Source of the DNA: an uncultured Bacteroidota bacterium | Lineage (GTDB): Bacteria > Bacteroidota > Bacteroidia > Flavobacteriales > Flavobacteriaceae | Assembly: GCA_902509805.1 (NCBI GenBank) | Contig: CABWZL010000002.1 | Location: forward strand, 1-64,000 | DNA: 64,000 nt | Direction: 5' to 3' | Part shown: positions 54,194 through 63,973 of the stretch, one piece after another | How the letters are laid out: each line of letters opens with the position of its first letter | Numbering within the stretch: position 1 is the first letter of the stretch | The notes under the pieces: model-generated | The model's input: the letters and a program-made list of their open reading frames with translations, nothing else | Databases searched by the model: none | What the model was told of the DNA's origin: nothing | Translations under genes and position numbers: made by a program

Positions 54194-55162
54194 ATGGCCA
54201 AAATATTAACAGGCATTCAATCAACAGGAACTCCTCACCTTGGCAATATCCTTGGAGCAATTATTCCCGCAATAGAAATGGCTAACTCATCTAATGAAGA
54301 GTCTTATCTTTTTATTGCCAACATGCATTCCCTAACACAAATTAAAGATTTAAATGTCTTAAACGAAAACACCTTTTCAACAGCAGCAACATGGCTTTCT
54401 TTTGGGCTAGATCCTAATAAAAGTTGTTTTTTTAGGCAAAGTGATGTGCCTGAGGTTACTGAGCTAGCCTGGTACTTAAGTTGTTTTTTCCCTTATCAAA
54501 GACTAAAGCTCGCCCATTCTTTTAAGGATAAAGCTGATAATTTAAAAGACGTAAACTCTGGACTTTTTTCATACCCAATGCTAATGTCAGCCGATATATT
54601 AATGTATGATGCCAATATTGTTCCTGTTGGAAAAGATCAACTACAACATCTAGAAATGACAAGGGATGTAGCTACACGATTTAACAATTTAATGGGAGAC
54701 ACATTTGTAATACCTAAAGCTAAAATTCAAGATGAAACAAAGTATATTATTGGAACAGATGGTGAAAAGATGAGTAAATCTAAATCCAATATCATTGACG
54801 TTTTTCTAGATGATAAAAAACTAAGGAAACAGATAATGAAAATTCAAACTCAAAGCTTATCAGTAGAAGAGCCTAAAGATCCTGATAAATGTAATGTTTT
54901 TAAATTGTTTAAAGTAATAGCTACATATGAAGAGACTGAAAAGTTGCGTTCAAGATACACTAATGGGGGGATAGGTTATGGCGAGGCAAAAGAGCTCCTA
55001 TATAATGAGACTTTGAATCGCTTCTCAGAAAACAGAAAAATGTTCTTTGAACTAAACAACAACAGAGATAAAGTTGAACAATTATTGTTAGATGGGGCAT
55101 TGAAAGCAAGAAAACAAGCACAAAATGTTCTTAAAAGAGTTAGAGCTCGTGTTGGTTTTTAA
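54194..55162 (+). CDS. trpS: Tryptophan-tRNA ligase
   Basis: A 322-aa class I aminoacyl-tRNA synthetase with HIGH-equivalent PHLGN (14-18) and KMSKS (192-196). The binding segments GIQSTGTPHLGN and VPVGKDQLQHLEMTRD are typical of TrpRS. It charges tRNA-Trp in the cytoplasm. The leader is too short for a T-box or attenuator. Confidence 0.95.
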   Translation: MAKILTGIQSTGTPHLGNILGAIIPAIEMANSSNEESYLFIANMHSLTQIKDLNVLNENTFSTAATWLSFGLDPNKSCFFRQSDVPEVTELAWYLSCFFPYQRLKLAHSFKDKADNLKDVNSGLFSYPMLMSADILMYDANIVPVGKDQLQHLEMTRDVATRFNNLMGDTFVIPKAKIQDETKYIIGTDGEKMSKSKSNIIDVFLDDKKLRKQIMKIQTQSLSVEEPKDPDKCNVFKLFKVIATYEETEKLRSRYTNGGIGYGEAKELLYNETLNRFSENRKMFFELNNNRDKVEQLLLDGALKARKQAQNVLKRVRARVGF

Positions 55163-55185
55163 CTGTTTTTTTTTAAATTTACTTA

Positions 55186-56085
55186 ATGACAATTTTTAAA
55201 GACATTGTTGAATTATTACACAATAATGATTGTGTAATTTTGCCTAGCTTTGGGGCTTTTGTTCTCAAGAAAAGGTCTGCAAAAGTAGTAGGCAATGAAT
55301 TTATTCCTCCTACTAAAAACGTCTCTTTTAATTCAATGCTTAAAGAAAATGATGGATTATTGGTTAAGCACATAAGTAGAGTTAGAAAAATATCATATGC
55401 CAAAGCCTTTAATCTTGTAGAAGATGAGGTTAAGTCATTTAAGAAAAAGCTTTATAAAGACCTGCTTGTTGAGGTTAAATCATTAGGTATTTTTGAGCTA
55501 AAGAATGAAAACAACATAAACTTTAACCCTGACTTCTCAATAAATTTTGATACTTCTAGCTTTGGGCTTCAATCATTTTCAAAAGAACTTATACTTAAAA
55601 ATGTAAAAGAAAAACCCAAAAATGAGAGATCTTTAATTTCAAGTTCTATCTTAAAAAGTGCAGCAATATTCATTGCCTTAATTGGAGTAAGTTATTTTAG
55701 CTATTTTAATTATAATAATTATATGGATAATGAAAAGCTTAATAATATTGCAATTGCTCAAGAAGAAATTCTTAAAAACGTTCAGGCTGCAACATTTGAT
55801 TTAGGTGAGCTTCCACTAATTAGTGTCACAGTGTCTGCTCCAAAAGTTGATCAAAGTTCTCCTTATTTTAGTGTTATTTCAGGCTCTTTTAGATCAAAGG
55901 GTAATGCTCAGAAACAATTAAATAACTTAATTAGTTTAGGTTATAAAGCATCCTATACCTCGATAAATCCAAAAGGTCTTTACAGGGTTGCTTATGCTAG
56001 ATTAAAAACTCGAAATGAAGCTGCTTCTCTTATCTCAATAATTAAAGGTAATGGTCAAGACGCCTGGTTGTTAATTGAAAATTAA
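55186..56085 (+). CDS. HU-CCDC81/SPOR domain membrane protein
   Basis: A 299-aa protein of a Bacteroidota family. Two HU-CCDC81-like domains occupy 1-125 (IVELLHNNDCVILPSFGAFV and HISRVRKISYAKAFNLVEDE). One membrane helix is at about 155-175, then a SPOR domain at 220-299 (YFSVISGSFRSKGNAQKQLN). SPOR domains bind denuded peptidoglycan at division sites. This suggests a link between the cytoplasmic face and septal wall. It follows trpS by 23 nt. Confidence 0.87.
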   Translation: MTIFKDIVELLHNNDCVILPSFGAFVLKKRSAKVVGNEFIPPTKNVSFNSMLKENDGLLVKHISRVRKISYAKAFNLVEDEVKSFKKKLYKDLLVEVKSLGIFELKNENNINFNPDFSINFDTSSFGLQSFSKELILKNVKEKPKNERSLISSSILKSAAIFIALIGVSYFSYFNYNNYMDNEKLNNIAIAQEEILKNVQAATFDLGELPLISVTVSAPKVDQSSPYFSVISGSFRSKGNAQKQLNNLISLGYKASYTSINPKGLYRVAYARLKTRNEAASLISIIKGNGQDAWLLIEN

Positions 56086-57293
56086 TATTTATCCAGCCAT
56101 ATAGTTGGGTTTTCTGGCTTCAGCTCATTAAAGATATTAAACTTTAATACGGTCTTTCCTGTTGATTCATTTGTAAAAACAATTCCTATTTCATCATTTG
56201 CCTTTATTTTATCTCCTTTTTTAACAAATATTGATGATAAGTTTTGATAGTTAGAGATGTATTTACCGTGTCTAATTAATACTCCTGGATTTCCCCCAGA
56301 AAAACCATATACAGACAATACCTCTCCGTCAAAAACAGAGTAAGCTACTGAATTAGCTGATGTTGCAAGAGATATTCCATTACTATTAATTGTAGTTGTC
56401 CTTACAACTGGATGTAGCTGCGTGCCAAATCGTCTTACAACGATCCCTTCCTTTAATGGCCATGGAAGTCTTCCTTTGTTGGCTTGAAAATTTGTTGAAA
56501 TTAGCCTGCCTTCAGGAGTTAAAGCAAAATTTGAAGAATTATTATTCTTATTAGATTCAGCAATGGCTAATCTTATTAATTTTTGAATTTCATTGTCAAT
56601 TAGCTTTGTTTGTTTTTGTTTTTCATTAATTTCTGAGGCATAGTTTTTTTGATTTTTTAATAAGTTTCTAAATAAAGAATTTTGTTCTTGTTTTTCCTCA
56701 GATAAAGACTGTTTTACCAATCTATTCTCGTCAACAATATCCTGTTTATACTTTTTGCGAATTTGAAGACTGTCAATGGTTTGTGAAATTTGAGCTTGAA
56801 TTAAAATAATTTTATCAGCCTGTTTCTTTCTAAATTTTGAGTATTGTTTAAAATATTGGAATCGTTTGAATGCCTGGTTTATATTTTCGGAGGCAAATAA
56901 AAACATTAATTTCATTTCAGTAGATTTCTTCTTATATGAGCTATAAATGATTTTCTCATATTCTTCCTTAAGTTTAATTAAGTCTTTTTCTAAACCAGAT
57001 AGTTTCTCTGTTTGATTGTAAATAATATTTGTTAAGTTGTTTAATTGTGAATTATTAATATTAATAATTTTGTCTCGAACAGAGATCCTTAACTGTAAGC
57101 CCTCCAAGTCGTTCGCTAAATTCTTTGATTTTTTTTTAGACTCTGAAATCAAAAAGTTTATTTGGCTTATTTCCTTTTTTAGAGAGATTTTTTGAGCCTC
57201 TAGCTTTTTTTGCTTAGCCTCATAATTTTGGGCATTCAATGGGATAATTGAGAACAGTAATAAAGAAAAAGCTATTTTACTTAAGAATTTCAT
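56082..57293 (-). CDS. EnvC-like murein hydrolase activator (M23/LytM domain)
   Basis: A 403-aa secreted protein: signal (cleaved near residue 21, LNA), long coiled coil (22-245), and a LytM/M23 domain at the end. The metal site is degenerate: the HxH motif reads SNYQNL where active enzymes have a His, and the region RTTTINSNGI lacks the usual Asp. This fits an EnvC-type activator rather than an endopeptidase. It regulates amidases in cell separation. It overlaps the DUF4292 gene by 17 nt. Confidence 0.85.
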   Translation of the reverse strand: MKFLSKIAFSLLLFSIIPLNAQNYEAKQKKLEAQKISLKKEISQINFLISESKKKSKNLANDLEGLQLRISVRDKIININNSQLNNLTNIIYNQTEKLSGLEKDLIKLKEEYEKIIYSSYKKKSTEMKLMFLFASENINQAFKRFQYFKQYSKFRKKQADKIILIQAQISQTIDSLQIRKKYKQDIVDENRLVKQSLSEEKQEQNSLFRNLLKNQKNYASEINEKQKQTKLIDNEIQKLIRLAIAESNKNNNSSNFALTPEGRLISTNFQANKGRLPWPLKEGIVVRRFGTQLHPVVRTTTINSNGISLATSANSVAYSVFDGEVLSVYGFSGGNPGVLIRHGKYISNYQNLSSIFVKKGDKIKANDEIGIVFTNESTGKTVLKFNIFNELKPENPTIWLDKY

Positions 57294-58068
57294 CTAAAGT
57301 TTTGATTTTATAATCAGTAGGTATTTCCATTGGAAAAGTTAAGTTATCCGGAAAGTCAAATTGTGAATATTCTAGATTAATTTTTATAATTTCACTTCCT
57401 TTAATATAAGAAATTAAAACGTTGTTAGGGAAAGCTTTATCTTCAAGTATTTTATAATTACTATAATCAACAGTTATTAATGCTGATAAAAGTGGCATAT
57501 ATATTCTTTGCTGATCAAGCTTAAAAGTATTGGGGTTAATAAACAGAGTTGACTGAATACCTTTTGAAGATTTCAAGACATAATAATTTGGATTTTCAAC
57601 TCTTTCCCAATCACCTTTACCAATATCTAAGATTGGGTTACCAAAAAGAACATTTTGAAAAATTTCAACAGGGTTTTTAACTCCTATGGTTCTCATAATT
57701 AAATCTAAGTCTTGGTTGATATATGTTTTTTGAAATTTCTCATAAAACAAAACTTTTTGATTGGTTAATAAAATTTTTGCTATTGGAACTATCATGGTTG
57801 CGCTCATCCATAAAAGTTCGTTTTCTAAAGCTCTTAAACTTAAATTAATGGTTTGATTTGATCGTCCGTTATTAAATTCTACTTTAACTCTATTTCTAAG
57901 ATTATCAAACTTAAGGTCAGCTTTTCTTGAATTTTTTAAAATTTCGGATAATTCAATTTTATTTGCAGGTGTATCGGTTATAATCTTTTTTTTTGAAGAA
58001 CATCCTTGCAAGAAAAACAAAAAGAGTATAGAAAGTATAAAAGCTTTTTTTAAAAATCTATTTTTCAT
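57277..58068 (-). CDS. DUF4292 lipoprotein
   Basis: A 263-aa lipoprotein (LFFLQGC, Cys23) of the Bacteroidota DUF4292 family. Features include VEFNNGRSNQTINLSLRALE, MSATMIVPIAKILLTNQKV and VDYSNYKILEDKAFPNNV, a LolA/LolB-like open beta sheet. It probably resides in the outer membrane and binds a lipid or lipoprotein (inference from fold resemblance). It sits between a sugar nucleotidyltransferase gene (11-nt overlap) and envC. Confidence 0.83.
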   Translation of the reverse strand: MKNRFLKKAFILSILFLFFLQGCSSKKKIITDTPANKIELSEILKNSRKADLKFDNLRNRVKVEFNNGRSNQTINLSLRALENELLWMSATMIVPIAKILLTNQKVLFYEKFQKTYINQDLDLIMRTIGVKNPVEIFQNVLFGNPILDIGKGDWERVENPNYYVLKSSKGIQSTLFINPNTFKLDQQRIYMPLLSALITVDYSNYKILEDKAFPNNVLISYIKGSEIIKINLEYSQFDFPDNLTFPMEIPTDYKIKTLDEILK

Positions 58069-59080
58069 TATTATTGATTTGAGAATAGTCGCCTAAAAAA
58101 ATTTCTTTATTAGATCCGTCATAATTACAATTACTTCCTAATATAGAATTGTTAATGTTTGCGTTTGAAATATTTGAGTCGTTGTATACTATTGATGATT
58201 GAATCTTAGAGTCCGTAATAACACAATTGTTGCCAATTGAGACATTGGGGCCAAGCGTTGAATTTTTAAGAAAGACATTCTTGCCAATAAAAACAGGATG
58301 ATTTATTATGACCTTTCCTTCTCGTGAGAAGTTGTTCTCATTACTATCTTTCTCTTTTGATTTCATTATTATTTTTGCTGATTCTAGCAATAACTGAGGG
58401 GTACCACAATCCATCCATGTTTCAATCTCTTGAGATTTAAAAACCTTATTCTTCTCAATCATTTTCTCAATTCCATAATTTAAAAGATATTCTCTTCCTG
58501 GCTCTAATTTTTCCTTAAGATGCCTTTTGAGTTCATCACGAAGAAATGAAGATTCTTTAAAATAATAAATCCCAACTACTGCTAAATCTGAAACGAAATC
58601 TTTCGGTTTTTCAATTAACTCTTTAATATTGTGCTCTTCATCAAGATTTACAACTCCATAACTTGAAGGATCTGGAACTTTTTTAACCCAAATCATTCCA
58701 TCTGCCTTTAAGTCAATTTCAATTTTGCCTTGAATCATTGTGTCAGCATAAGCAATGATAGCTGGTCCAGACAAAGACTCTTCTGCGCACATTATTGCAT
58801 GACCTGTCCCTAATTTATCCAACTGTCTATAAACCTTGGTTTTTGCATTATATTTTTTAGAAATTAAAGTTAATGAATCAACAACTGTAGAGTCAAAATA
58901 CGCCTCCTCTCCAAGAATATATACTATTTCCTCAATTTCAGATGAAAGTGTTGAGGTAATTTGATCAATCAAATGTTCAACTATAGGCTTGTCTATTATT
59001 TCTAATAAAGGCTTTGGCCTGGATAAGGTAAAAGGCCTAAGCCTTGTTCCTCTTCCAGCCATTGGAATAAATATTTTCAT
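58058..59080 (-). CDS. Sugar-phosphate nucleotidyltransferase with beta-helix tail
   Basis: A 340-aa nucleotidyltransferase. The N-terminal pyrophosphorylase domain has FIPMAGRGTRLRPFTLSRPK (4-23), then IAYADTM and IWVKKVPDPSSYGVV. The C-terminal quarter (from about 250) has left-handed helix turns: IGKNVFLKNSTLGPNVSIGN. It makes an NDP-sugar, most likely NDP-glucose/mannose type. It opens the unit with DUF4292 and EnvC; it lies 52 nt after atpG. Confidence 0.85.
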   Translation of the reverse strand: MKIFIPMAGRGTRLRPFTLSRPKPLLEIIDKPIVEHLIDQITSTLSSEIEEIVYILGEEAYFDSTVVDSLTLISKKYNAKTKVYRQLDKLGTGHAIMCAEESLSGPAIIAYADTMIQGKIEIDLKADGMIWVKKVPDPSSYGVVNLDEEHNIKELIEKPKDFVSDLAVVGIYYFKESSFLRDELKRHLKEKLEPGREYLLNYGIEKMIEKNKVFKSQEIETWMDCGTPQLLLESAKIIMKSKEKDSNENNFSREGKVIINHPVFIGKNVFLKNSTLGPNVSIGNNCVITDSKIQSSIVYNDSNISNANINNSILGSNCNYDGSNKEIFLGDYSQINNNEK

Positions 59081-59132
59081 TTGTCTGATTTAAAATCAAA
59101 AATACAAAAAGTGTATGATGTAGTTTTTTTAT

Positions 59133-59993
59133 TTAGGAATTCAATGCTTCAGCTCCACCAACAATTTCTAAAATTTCATTAGTAATTGCAGTTTGTCTTG
59201 CTTTATTATACGTAAGCTTAAGCTGATCTCTAAGGTCCGTAGCGTTATCTGTAGCTTTGTGCATGGCGGTCATTCTAGCTCCATGCTCTCCTGCAATAGA
59301 ATCTGAAATAGCTTTAAATAATTGAATTGCTAGAGATTTAGGTATTAATTCTTCAAGAATTTTTGTTCTATTTGGTTCAAAAATATAGTCTCCAGGAACA
59401 TTGCTCGTATCGCCTGAATCATCAAGAATTGGTAAAAATTGTTCTTTGGTTATAATTTGAGTTCCTGCATTTTTAAAGTGATTATAAACTAGAACTATTT
59501 CGTCATACTCTTCGCTTTCAAATCTTTGTGTAATATTTTCAGCAATTTCTTTTACAGAAGAATAAGAGAAGTTGTCATATACTTCATTATGAGAACTAAT
59601 TACATTAAACTTTTTTCTTAAAATATCGTTTCCCTTTTTTCCAATAGTTAAAAGGTCTGGAGTATTAGAGCCATATTCCGAAGCCAGACTATAGGTTTCT
59701 TTAATTATGCTAGAGTTAAATCCTCCACAAAGACCTTTGTTAGATGTTATAACAATTAAGAGAGGTTTTTTTAATTCTCTTTTTTCAAATAAAGGGCTAG
59801 ACTCATCTGAATCAACTGAAGCAGATATGTTTTTTATTAATTCTGAGAGTTTGTTAGAATATGGTAATGTAGCGGTAATTGAATCCTGTGCTTTCTTCAA
59901 CTTAGCTGCAGAAACCATTTTCATAGCATTTGTAATCTGCATCGTTGATGAAACAGAACTTATCCTATTTCTAATCTCTTTTAACCCTGACAT
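59133..59993 (-). CDS. atpG: ATP synthase F1 gamma subunit
   Basis: A 286-aa gamma subunit with the N-terminal helix GLKEIRNRISSVSSTMQITN and the matching C-terminal helix LRDQLKLTYNKARQTAITNE that form the rotor shaft, plus ITSNKGLCGGFNS in the Rossmann part. It is the last gene of the atp operon; it follows atpA by 3 nt. The usual Bacteroidota arrangement leaves atpD and atpC elsewhere. Confidence 0.95.
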   Translation of the reverse strand: MSGLKEIRNRISSVSSTMQITNAMKMVSAAKLKKAQDSITATLPYSNKLSELIKNISASVDSDESSPLFEKRELKKPLLIVITSNKGLCGGFNSSIIKETYSLASEYGSNTPDLLTIGKKGNDILRKKFNVISSHNEVYDNFSYSSVKEIAENITQRFESEEYDEIVLVYNHFKNAGTQIITKEQFLPILDDSGDTSNVPGDYIFEPNRTKILEELIPKSLAIQLFKAISDSIAGEHGARMTAMHKATDNATDLRDQLKLTYNKARQTAITNEILEIVGGAEALNS

Positions 59994-59996
59994 ATA

Positions 59997-61571
59997 TTAA
60001 AACGTTTTTGAGATTTTTTCAGCAACTTTTCTTATTTCATCTGTCTCTTTGTCTGAGATTTTTCCAGACTTTAATTCAGCTAAAAGTTTCTTGTTGTTTT
60101 TCCTAAGTTCTTGAAGAAAAGCTTCCTCAAAAGCTTTTACTTTATTAACAGGAACATCCTTAAGAAGGTTTTGAGAACCAGCATATATTATTGCAACCTG
60201 ATCTTCAACCTGGAAAGGATCATTTTGATTTTGTTTCAAAATTTCTACATTTCTTCTACCTTTTTCAATAACGTTTTGTGTTGCCGCATCAAGGTCAGAT
60301 CCAAACTTGGAAAAAGCTTCAAGCTCTCGATACTGAGCTTGATCAAGTTTAAGTGTTCCTGCAACTTTTTTCATAGACTTAATCTGTGCAGACCCCCCAA
60401 CCCTAGAAACTGAAATACCTACATTAATCGCAGGTCTTACACCTGAGTTAAACAAGTCTGATTCTAAAAATATTTGACCATCAGTAATAGAGATTACATT
60501 TGTCGGAATATAGGCTGAAACATCTCCCGCCTGAGTCTCGATAATGGGAAGTGCAGTAAGAGAGCCTCCTCCTTTAACTTTGGACTTTAAAGATTCAGGT
60601 AAGTCATTCATTTCACTTGCAACCTTATCATCATTAACAACTTTTGCTGACCTCTCTAAAAGCCTTGAGTGTAGATAAAAAACGTCTCCTGGATAGGCTT
60701 CTCGTCCCGGAGGTCTTCTAAGAAGAAGCGAAACTTCTCTGTAAGCAACCGCTTGTTTAGATAAATCGTCATATATAATTAAAGCAGGTTTCCCTGTGTC
60801 TCTAAAATACTCACCAATACATGCACCTGCGAATGGAGCAAAAACTTGCATTGGAGCAGGGTCAGAGGCATTAGCAGCCACAATTACTGTATAATCTAGA
60901 GCTCCCTTTTCTTCTAAAGTCTTTGCAATTCCTGCAACAGTAGATGCTTTTTGACCAATTGCAACATAAATACAAAAAACTGGCTCTCCTGCGTCATAAA
61001 ATTCTTTTTGATTTAATATGGCATCAATACACACTGTTGTTTTACCTGTCTGTCTATCTCCAATCACTAATTCTCTTTGACCTCTTCCAATTGGGATCAT
61101 AGCATCAATAGATTTTATTCCTGTTTGGAGAGGCTCATTTACTGGTTGACGATAAATAACACCTGGTGCTTTTCTTTCTATTGGCATATCAAAAAGCTCT
61201 CCTTTTATTGGTCCTTTTCCGTCAATTGGATTTCCTAAAGTATCTACAACTCTTCCTAAAATTCCTTCACCAACTTTTATGGATGCAATTTGGTTTGTTC
61301 TCTTAACAGTATCACCTTCCTTAACCCCCTTAGAGGATCCAAATAATACAACCCCCACATGATCTTCTTCCAAGTTTAACACCATCCCCTGAAGATCATT
61401 GTCAAATGAAACTAGCTCTCCATATTGAGCATTAGAAAGACCGTATACTCTAGCTATACCATCTCCTACTTCAAGTACTGTTCCAACCTCATCAAATGAT
61501 GACTGGAGATCTGCTGACTCAAGTTGTTTTTTTAATAGTGCTGAAACTTCAGCTGGTTTAATTTTTTGCAT
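59997..61571 (-). CDS. atpA: ATP synthase F1 alpha subunit
   Basis: A 524-aa F1 alpha subunit with the nucleotide loop [29 protein letters not shown] and the catalytic-site arginine region [21 protein letters not shown]-terminal beta barrel and C-terminal helical domains complete, usual length. It builds the F1 hexamer with beta (not encoded here). Confidence 0.97.
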   Translation of the reverse strand: MQKIKPAEVSALLKKQLESADLQSSFDEVGTVLEVGDGIARVYGLSNAQYGELVSFDNDLQGMVLNLEEDHVGVVLFGSSKGVKEGDTVKRTNQIASIKVGEGILGRVVDTLGNPIDGKGPIKGELFDMPIERKAPGVIYRQPVNEPLQTGIKSIDAMIPIGRGQRELVIGDRQTGKTTVCIDAILNQKEFYDAGEPVFCIYVAIGQKASTVAGIAKTLEEKGALDYTVIVAANASDPAPMQVFAPFAGACIGEYFRDTGKPALIIYDDLSKQAVAYREVSLLLRRPPGREAYPGDVFYLHSRLLERSAKVVNDDKVASEMNDLPESLKSKVKGGGSLTALPIIETQAGDVSAYIPTNVISITDGQIFLESDLFNSGVRPAINVGISVSRVGGSAQIKSMKKVAGTLKLDQAQYRELEAFSKFGSDLDAATQNVIEKGRRNVEILKQNQNDPFQVEDQVAIIYAGSQNLLKDVPVNKVKAFEEAFLQELRKNNKKLLAELKSGKISDKETDEIRKVAEKISKTF

Positions 61572-61581
61572 TTCTTAATTT

Positions 61582-62121
61582 TTAATTTGTTGTTTTTAAT
61601 TGCTTTTTCATTTTTTCTAATCTTTTTTTAACACTCGCATCTAATCTTGTATTGTCAAAATCTAGAGTAAATCCTGCAATTAAATCTTTATCTTTCTTTT
61701 TTGTCAATTTTATCTTTCCTGCTTTAATTGAAGACAGATATATCTCTATTGTTTTTTCAAGATTTTCTGAAATGTTAACAGGGGTTGTAACTGTGACCTC
61801 AACAATATCATTGTAAATATTGTATTGTTGAACAAAAACCTCACAGACATCTAAAAGCATATCTAATCGGTTGTTTAATGATAGAAGGTTTAGTAAAATT
61901 GAAATATTAGGCAAAGACTGGTCAGTTAATTCATTCAAAAGTTTTGTCTTGTTTTCCCTTGAAATTGTAGGATTAGAAACAAACTCTTTTAAATCATCTG
62001 ATTCTTCTAGAATATTTATTAATGAATTTATTTCATCAAACATAACGTCTAAATTGCCCTGCTCAATAGAGTGGCTTACTAACGCTTTTGCATATCTTTT
62101 AGAAGAAGTTCCTAGAGCCAT
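61582..62121 (-). CDS. atpH: ATP synthase F1 delta subunit
   Basis: A 179-aa delta (OSCP-type) subunit starting SSKRYAKALVSHSIEQ and ending with AGFTLDFDNTRLDASVKKRL, the conserved C-terminal element. It joins F1 to the peripheral stalk. Position between atpF and atpA is the standard order. Confidence 0.93.
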   Translation of the reverse strand: MALGTSSKRYAKALVSHSIEQGNLDVMFDEINSLINILEESDDLKEFVSNPTISRENKTKLLNELTDQSLPNISILLNLLSLNNRLDMLLDVCEVFVQQYNIYNDIVEVTVTTPVNISENLEKTIEIYLSSIKAGKIKLTKKKDKDLIAGFTLDFDNTRLDASVKKRLEKMKKQLKTTN

Positions 62122-62123
62122 AA

Positions 62124-62627
62124 TTATTGGTCAAATTTTTTCTCTTTTAATAGTTTATCAATATATTCTTGATGACTTTTATCATTATCAAGCTCTTGCT
62201 CTAAAACCTTAGAAGCAATGTCAATTGAAAGATCTGCAACTTGATTTTTAATTTCATTCATAGCTGACCTTTTTTCATTCTCAATTGATGTGCGTGCTTG
62301 AGCTAAAATATTTTCAGCTTCTGAACGCGCATCAGATTTTGCCTGCTCAACTAGCTCTTTACCTGATTGTTTTGCTTGATTAATCATAGCATCACTTTCA
62401 GCTCTAGCTTCTTGGAGGATTTTTTTATTTTCTGCCTGAAGATTTTCCATTTCTTTCTTAGCTTCCTTGGCTGAATCAAGAGAATCCCTAATAGATTTTT
62501 CTCTTTCATTTATTGTGTCTAATATTGGTTTCCACGCAAATTTTCTAAGCAAGAAAATAAGAGTAACAAATATTAGCGTCTGCCAAAAGAATAGGCCAGA
62601 TGAAAATTCACTTATTAATTTTTCCAT
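62124..62627 (-). CDS. atpF: ATP synthase F0 b subunit
   Basis: A 167-aa b subunit: one N-terminal membrane helix (FFWQTLIFVTLIFLLRKFAW) and a long charged coiled coil with Ala/Glu heptads. It forms the peripheral stalk. Usual length and position. Confidence 0.93.
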   Translation of the reverse strand: MEKLISEFSSGLFFWQTLIFVTLIFLLRKFAWKPILDTINEREKSIRDSLDSAKEAKKEMENLQAENKKILQEARAESDAMINQAKQSGKELVEQAKSDARSEAENILAQARTSIENEKRSAMNEIKNQVADLSIDIASKVLEQELDNDKSHQEYIDKLLKEKKFDQ

Positions 62628-62639
62628 AAACTAATTCAA

Positions 62640-62834
62640 TTAGTTAACTGCAAACAAGGCAGCAAAAGCAATTCCTTCAACAAGTGCTGCTATTACAATA
62701 GCTGCTACAAGAATTTTATTTGAAGCGTCTGGTTGTCTTCCGATTGCATCCATTGCTCCACGGCCGATAAGTCCAATTCCGATCCCTGTTCCAATGATTA
62801 CAAGTCCTGCTCCGACTATTTTAGGTATTTCCAT
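62640..62834 (-). CDS. atpE: ATP synthase F0 c subunit
   Basis: A 64-aa two-helix proteolipid. The ion-binding carboxylate is E53 in ALVEGIAFAAL; the polar loop is RQPDA. The Gln/Ser partner set of Na+-type rings is not seen, so protons are the likely ion. Short for the family but complete. Confidence 0.95.
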   Translation of the reverse strand: MEIPKIVGAGLVIIGTGIGIGLIGRGAMDAIGRQPDASNKILVAAIVIAALVEGIAFAALFAVN

Positions 62835-62867
62835 TTTTATTTATTTAAGTTATACATTTATTTAAAG

Positions 62868-63938
62868 TTAATGATCGTCCTCCTGAACAGCAAAGCCAAA
62901 ATAAAGTGCCGACAAAAGAGTAAAAATATACGCTTGTAACAGTGCCACTAAAACTTCGATTATTGATATAAAAAATACAAGGACGAGTGATAGGCTAGAT
63001 CCAACAAGATTTTTAAAAATAAAAATTAGTCCAATCAAGCTATATAATACAATATGACCTGCAAGAATATTTGCATACAACCTTATCATTAACGAAAAAG
63101 GTTTTATAAATACTCCCAAAAGTTCTATTGGTGCCAATAAAGGTTTAAGCCAAACTGGAACACCTGGCATCCAAAAAATGTGTTTCCAATATGTTTTGTT
63201 GGCAGTAAGGTTTGTAATTAAAAAAGTAATCAATGCTAACCCAAATGTTACAGCTATGTTTCCCGTTACATTAACACCTAATGGGCTCAAACCAAGAAGA
63301 TTTAGAAACCAGATGAAGAAAAATAAAGTAAGCAAAAAGCTCATGTACTTTTTGTAATTATTTTCTCCAATACTTGGAATAGCAATTTCGTCTCTAATTA
63401 AAATTACAATTGGCTCAAAAAACCGACCTACTCCTTTTGCTATTTGATTGTTTTCTTTATATGATTTTGCAAGTGATGTAAATAACATAAACATCAACAT
63501 CGATACGAGTAAAATAGAGAAAACACTTTTTGTTATTGACAAATCTAGAGGCTTCAAGTTTGTTACTTCTCCTTCATCATCATAGGATATCTTTCCCTCT
63601 TGATTCGTTTCATATATTTTTCCATGATAAAGCTTGTAATATTTTCCTGAAGATTCTACAACATTTTTTCCGTGATCTAGCTTTGAGGACATAAAGAATT
63701 TCAGGCCTTCGTCAACTAATATTACTGGAAGTGGAAAGCCGTAATAAATTTTTTCGCCCGTTTTTTTGTCCTTAGTTGAAAATAATGAAAAGTCATGAGA
63801 GTCTTGAACATGATGATAAATATACTCCGTTATCTCCTCTTGGAGCGATTGTTTTTTTTCTTCTTCTTTAGCATGAGCGAAAGATGCAGATAGTAGTATC
63901 AGGGATAAGAAAAAAGATCTGCTTTTAATATATATCAT
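62868..63938 (-). CDS. atpB: ATP synthase F0 a subunit with extended N-terminus
   Basis: A 356-aa a subunit, longer than the roughly 240-270 aa of many bacteria. A signal-like start (MIYIKSRSFFLSLILLSASF) is followed by about 100 polar residues, then the membrane part. The essential Arg is in IKPFSLMIRLYANILAGH. The extension is usual in Bacteroidota and probably faces the periplasm. It is the first gene of the operon. Confidence 0.93.
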   Translation of the reverse strand: MIYIKSRSFFLSLILLSASFAHAKEEEKKQSLQEEITEYIYHHVQDSHDFSLFSTKDKKTGEKIYYGFPLPVILVDEGLKFFMSSKLDHGKNVVESSGKYYKLYHGKIYETNQEGKISYDDEGEVTNLKPLDLSITKSVFSILLVSMLMFMLFTSLAKSYKENNQIAKGVGRFFEPIVILIRDEIAIPSIGENNYKKYMSFLLTLFFFIWFLNLLGLSPLGVNVTGNIAVTFGLALITFLITNLTANKTYWKHIFWMPGVPVWLKPLLAPIELLGVFIKPFSLMIRLYANILAGHIVLYSLIGLIFIFKNLVGSSLSLVLVFFISIIEVLVALLQAYIFTLLSALYFGFAVQEDDH

Positions 63939-63945
63939 GCTTCAA

Positions 63946-63973
63946 CAAAGTAGATTAAGTTTTGCGCGACAAA
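63946..63973 (-). promoter_or_regulatory. Candidate promoter for the atp operon
   Basis: TTTG (63973-63970), 17 nt and TACTTTG (63952-63946) resemble the phylum consensus, with one base missing from the -7 element and short spacing. It would start transcription almost at the atpB ATG, giving a leaderless or near-leaderless message. The real promoter may lie beyond the window edge. Confidence 0.35.
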
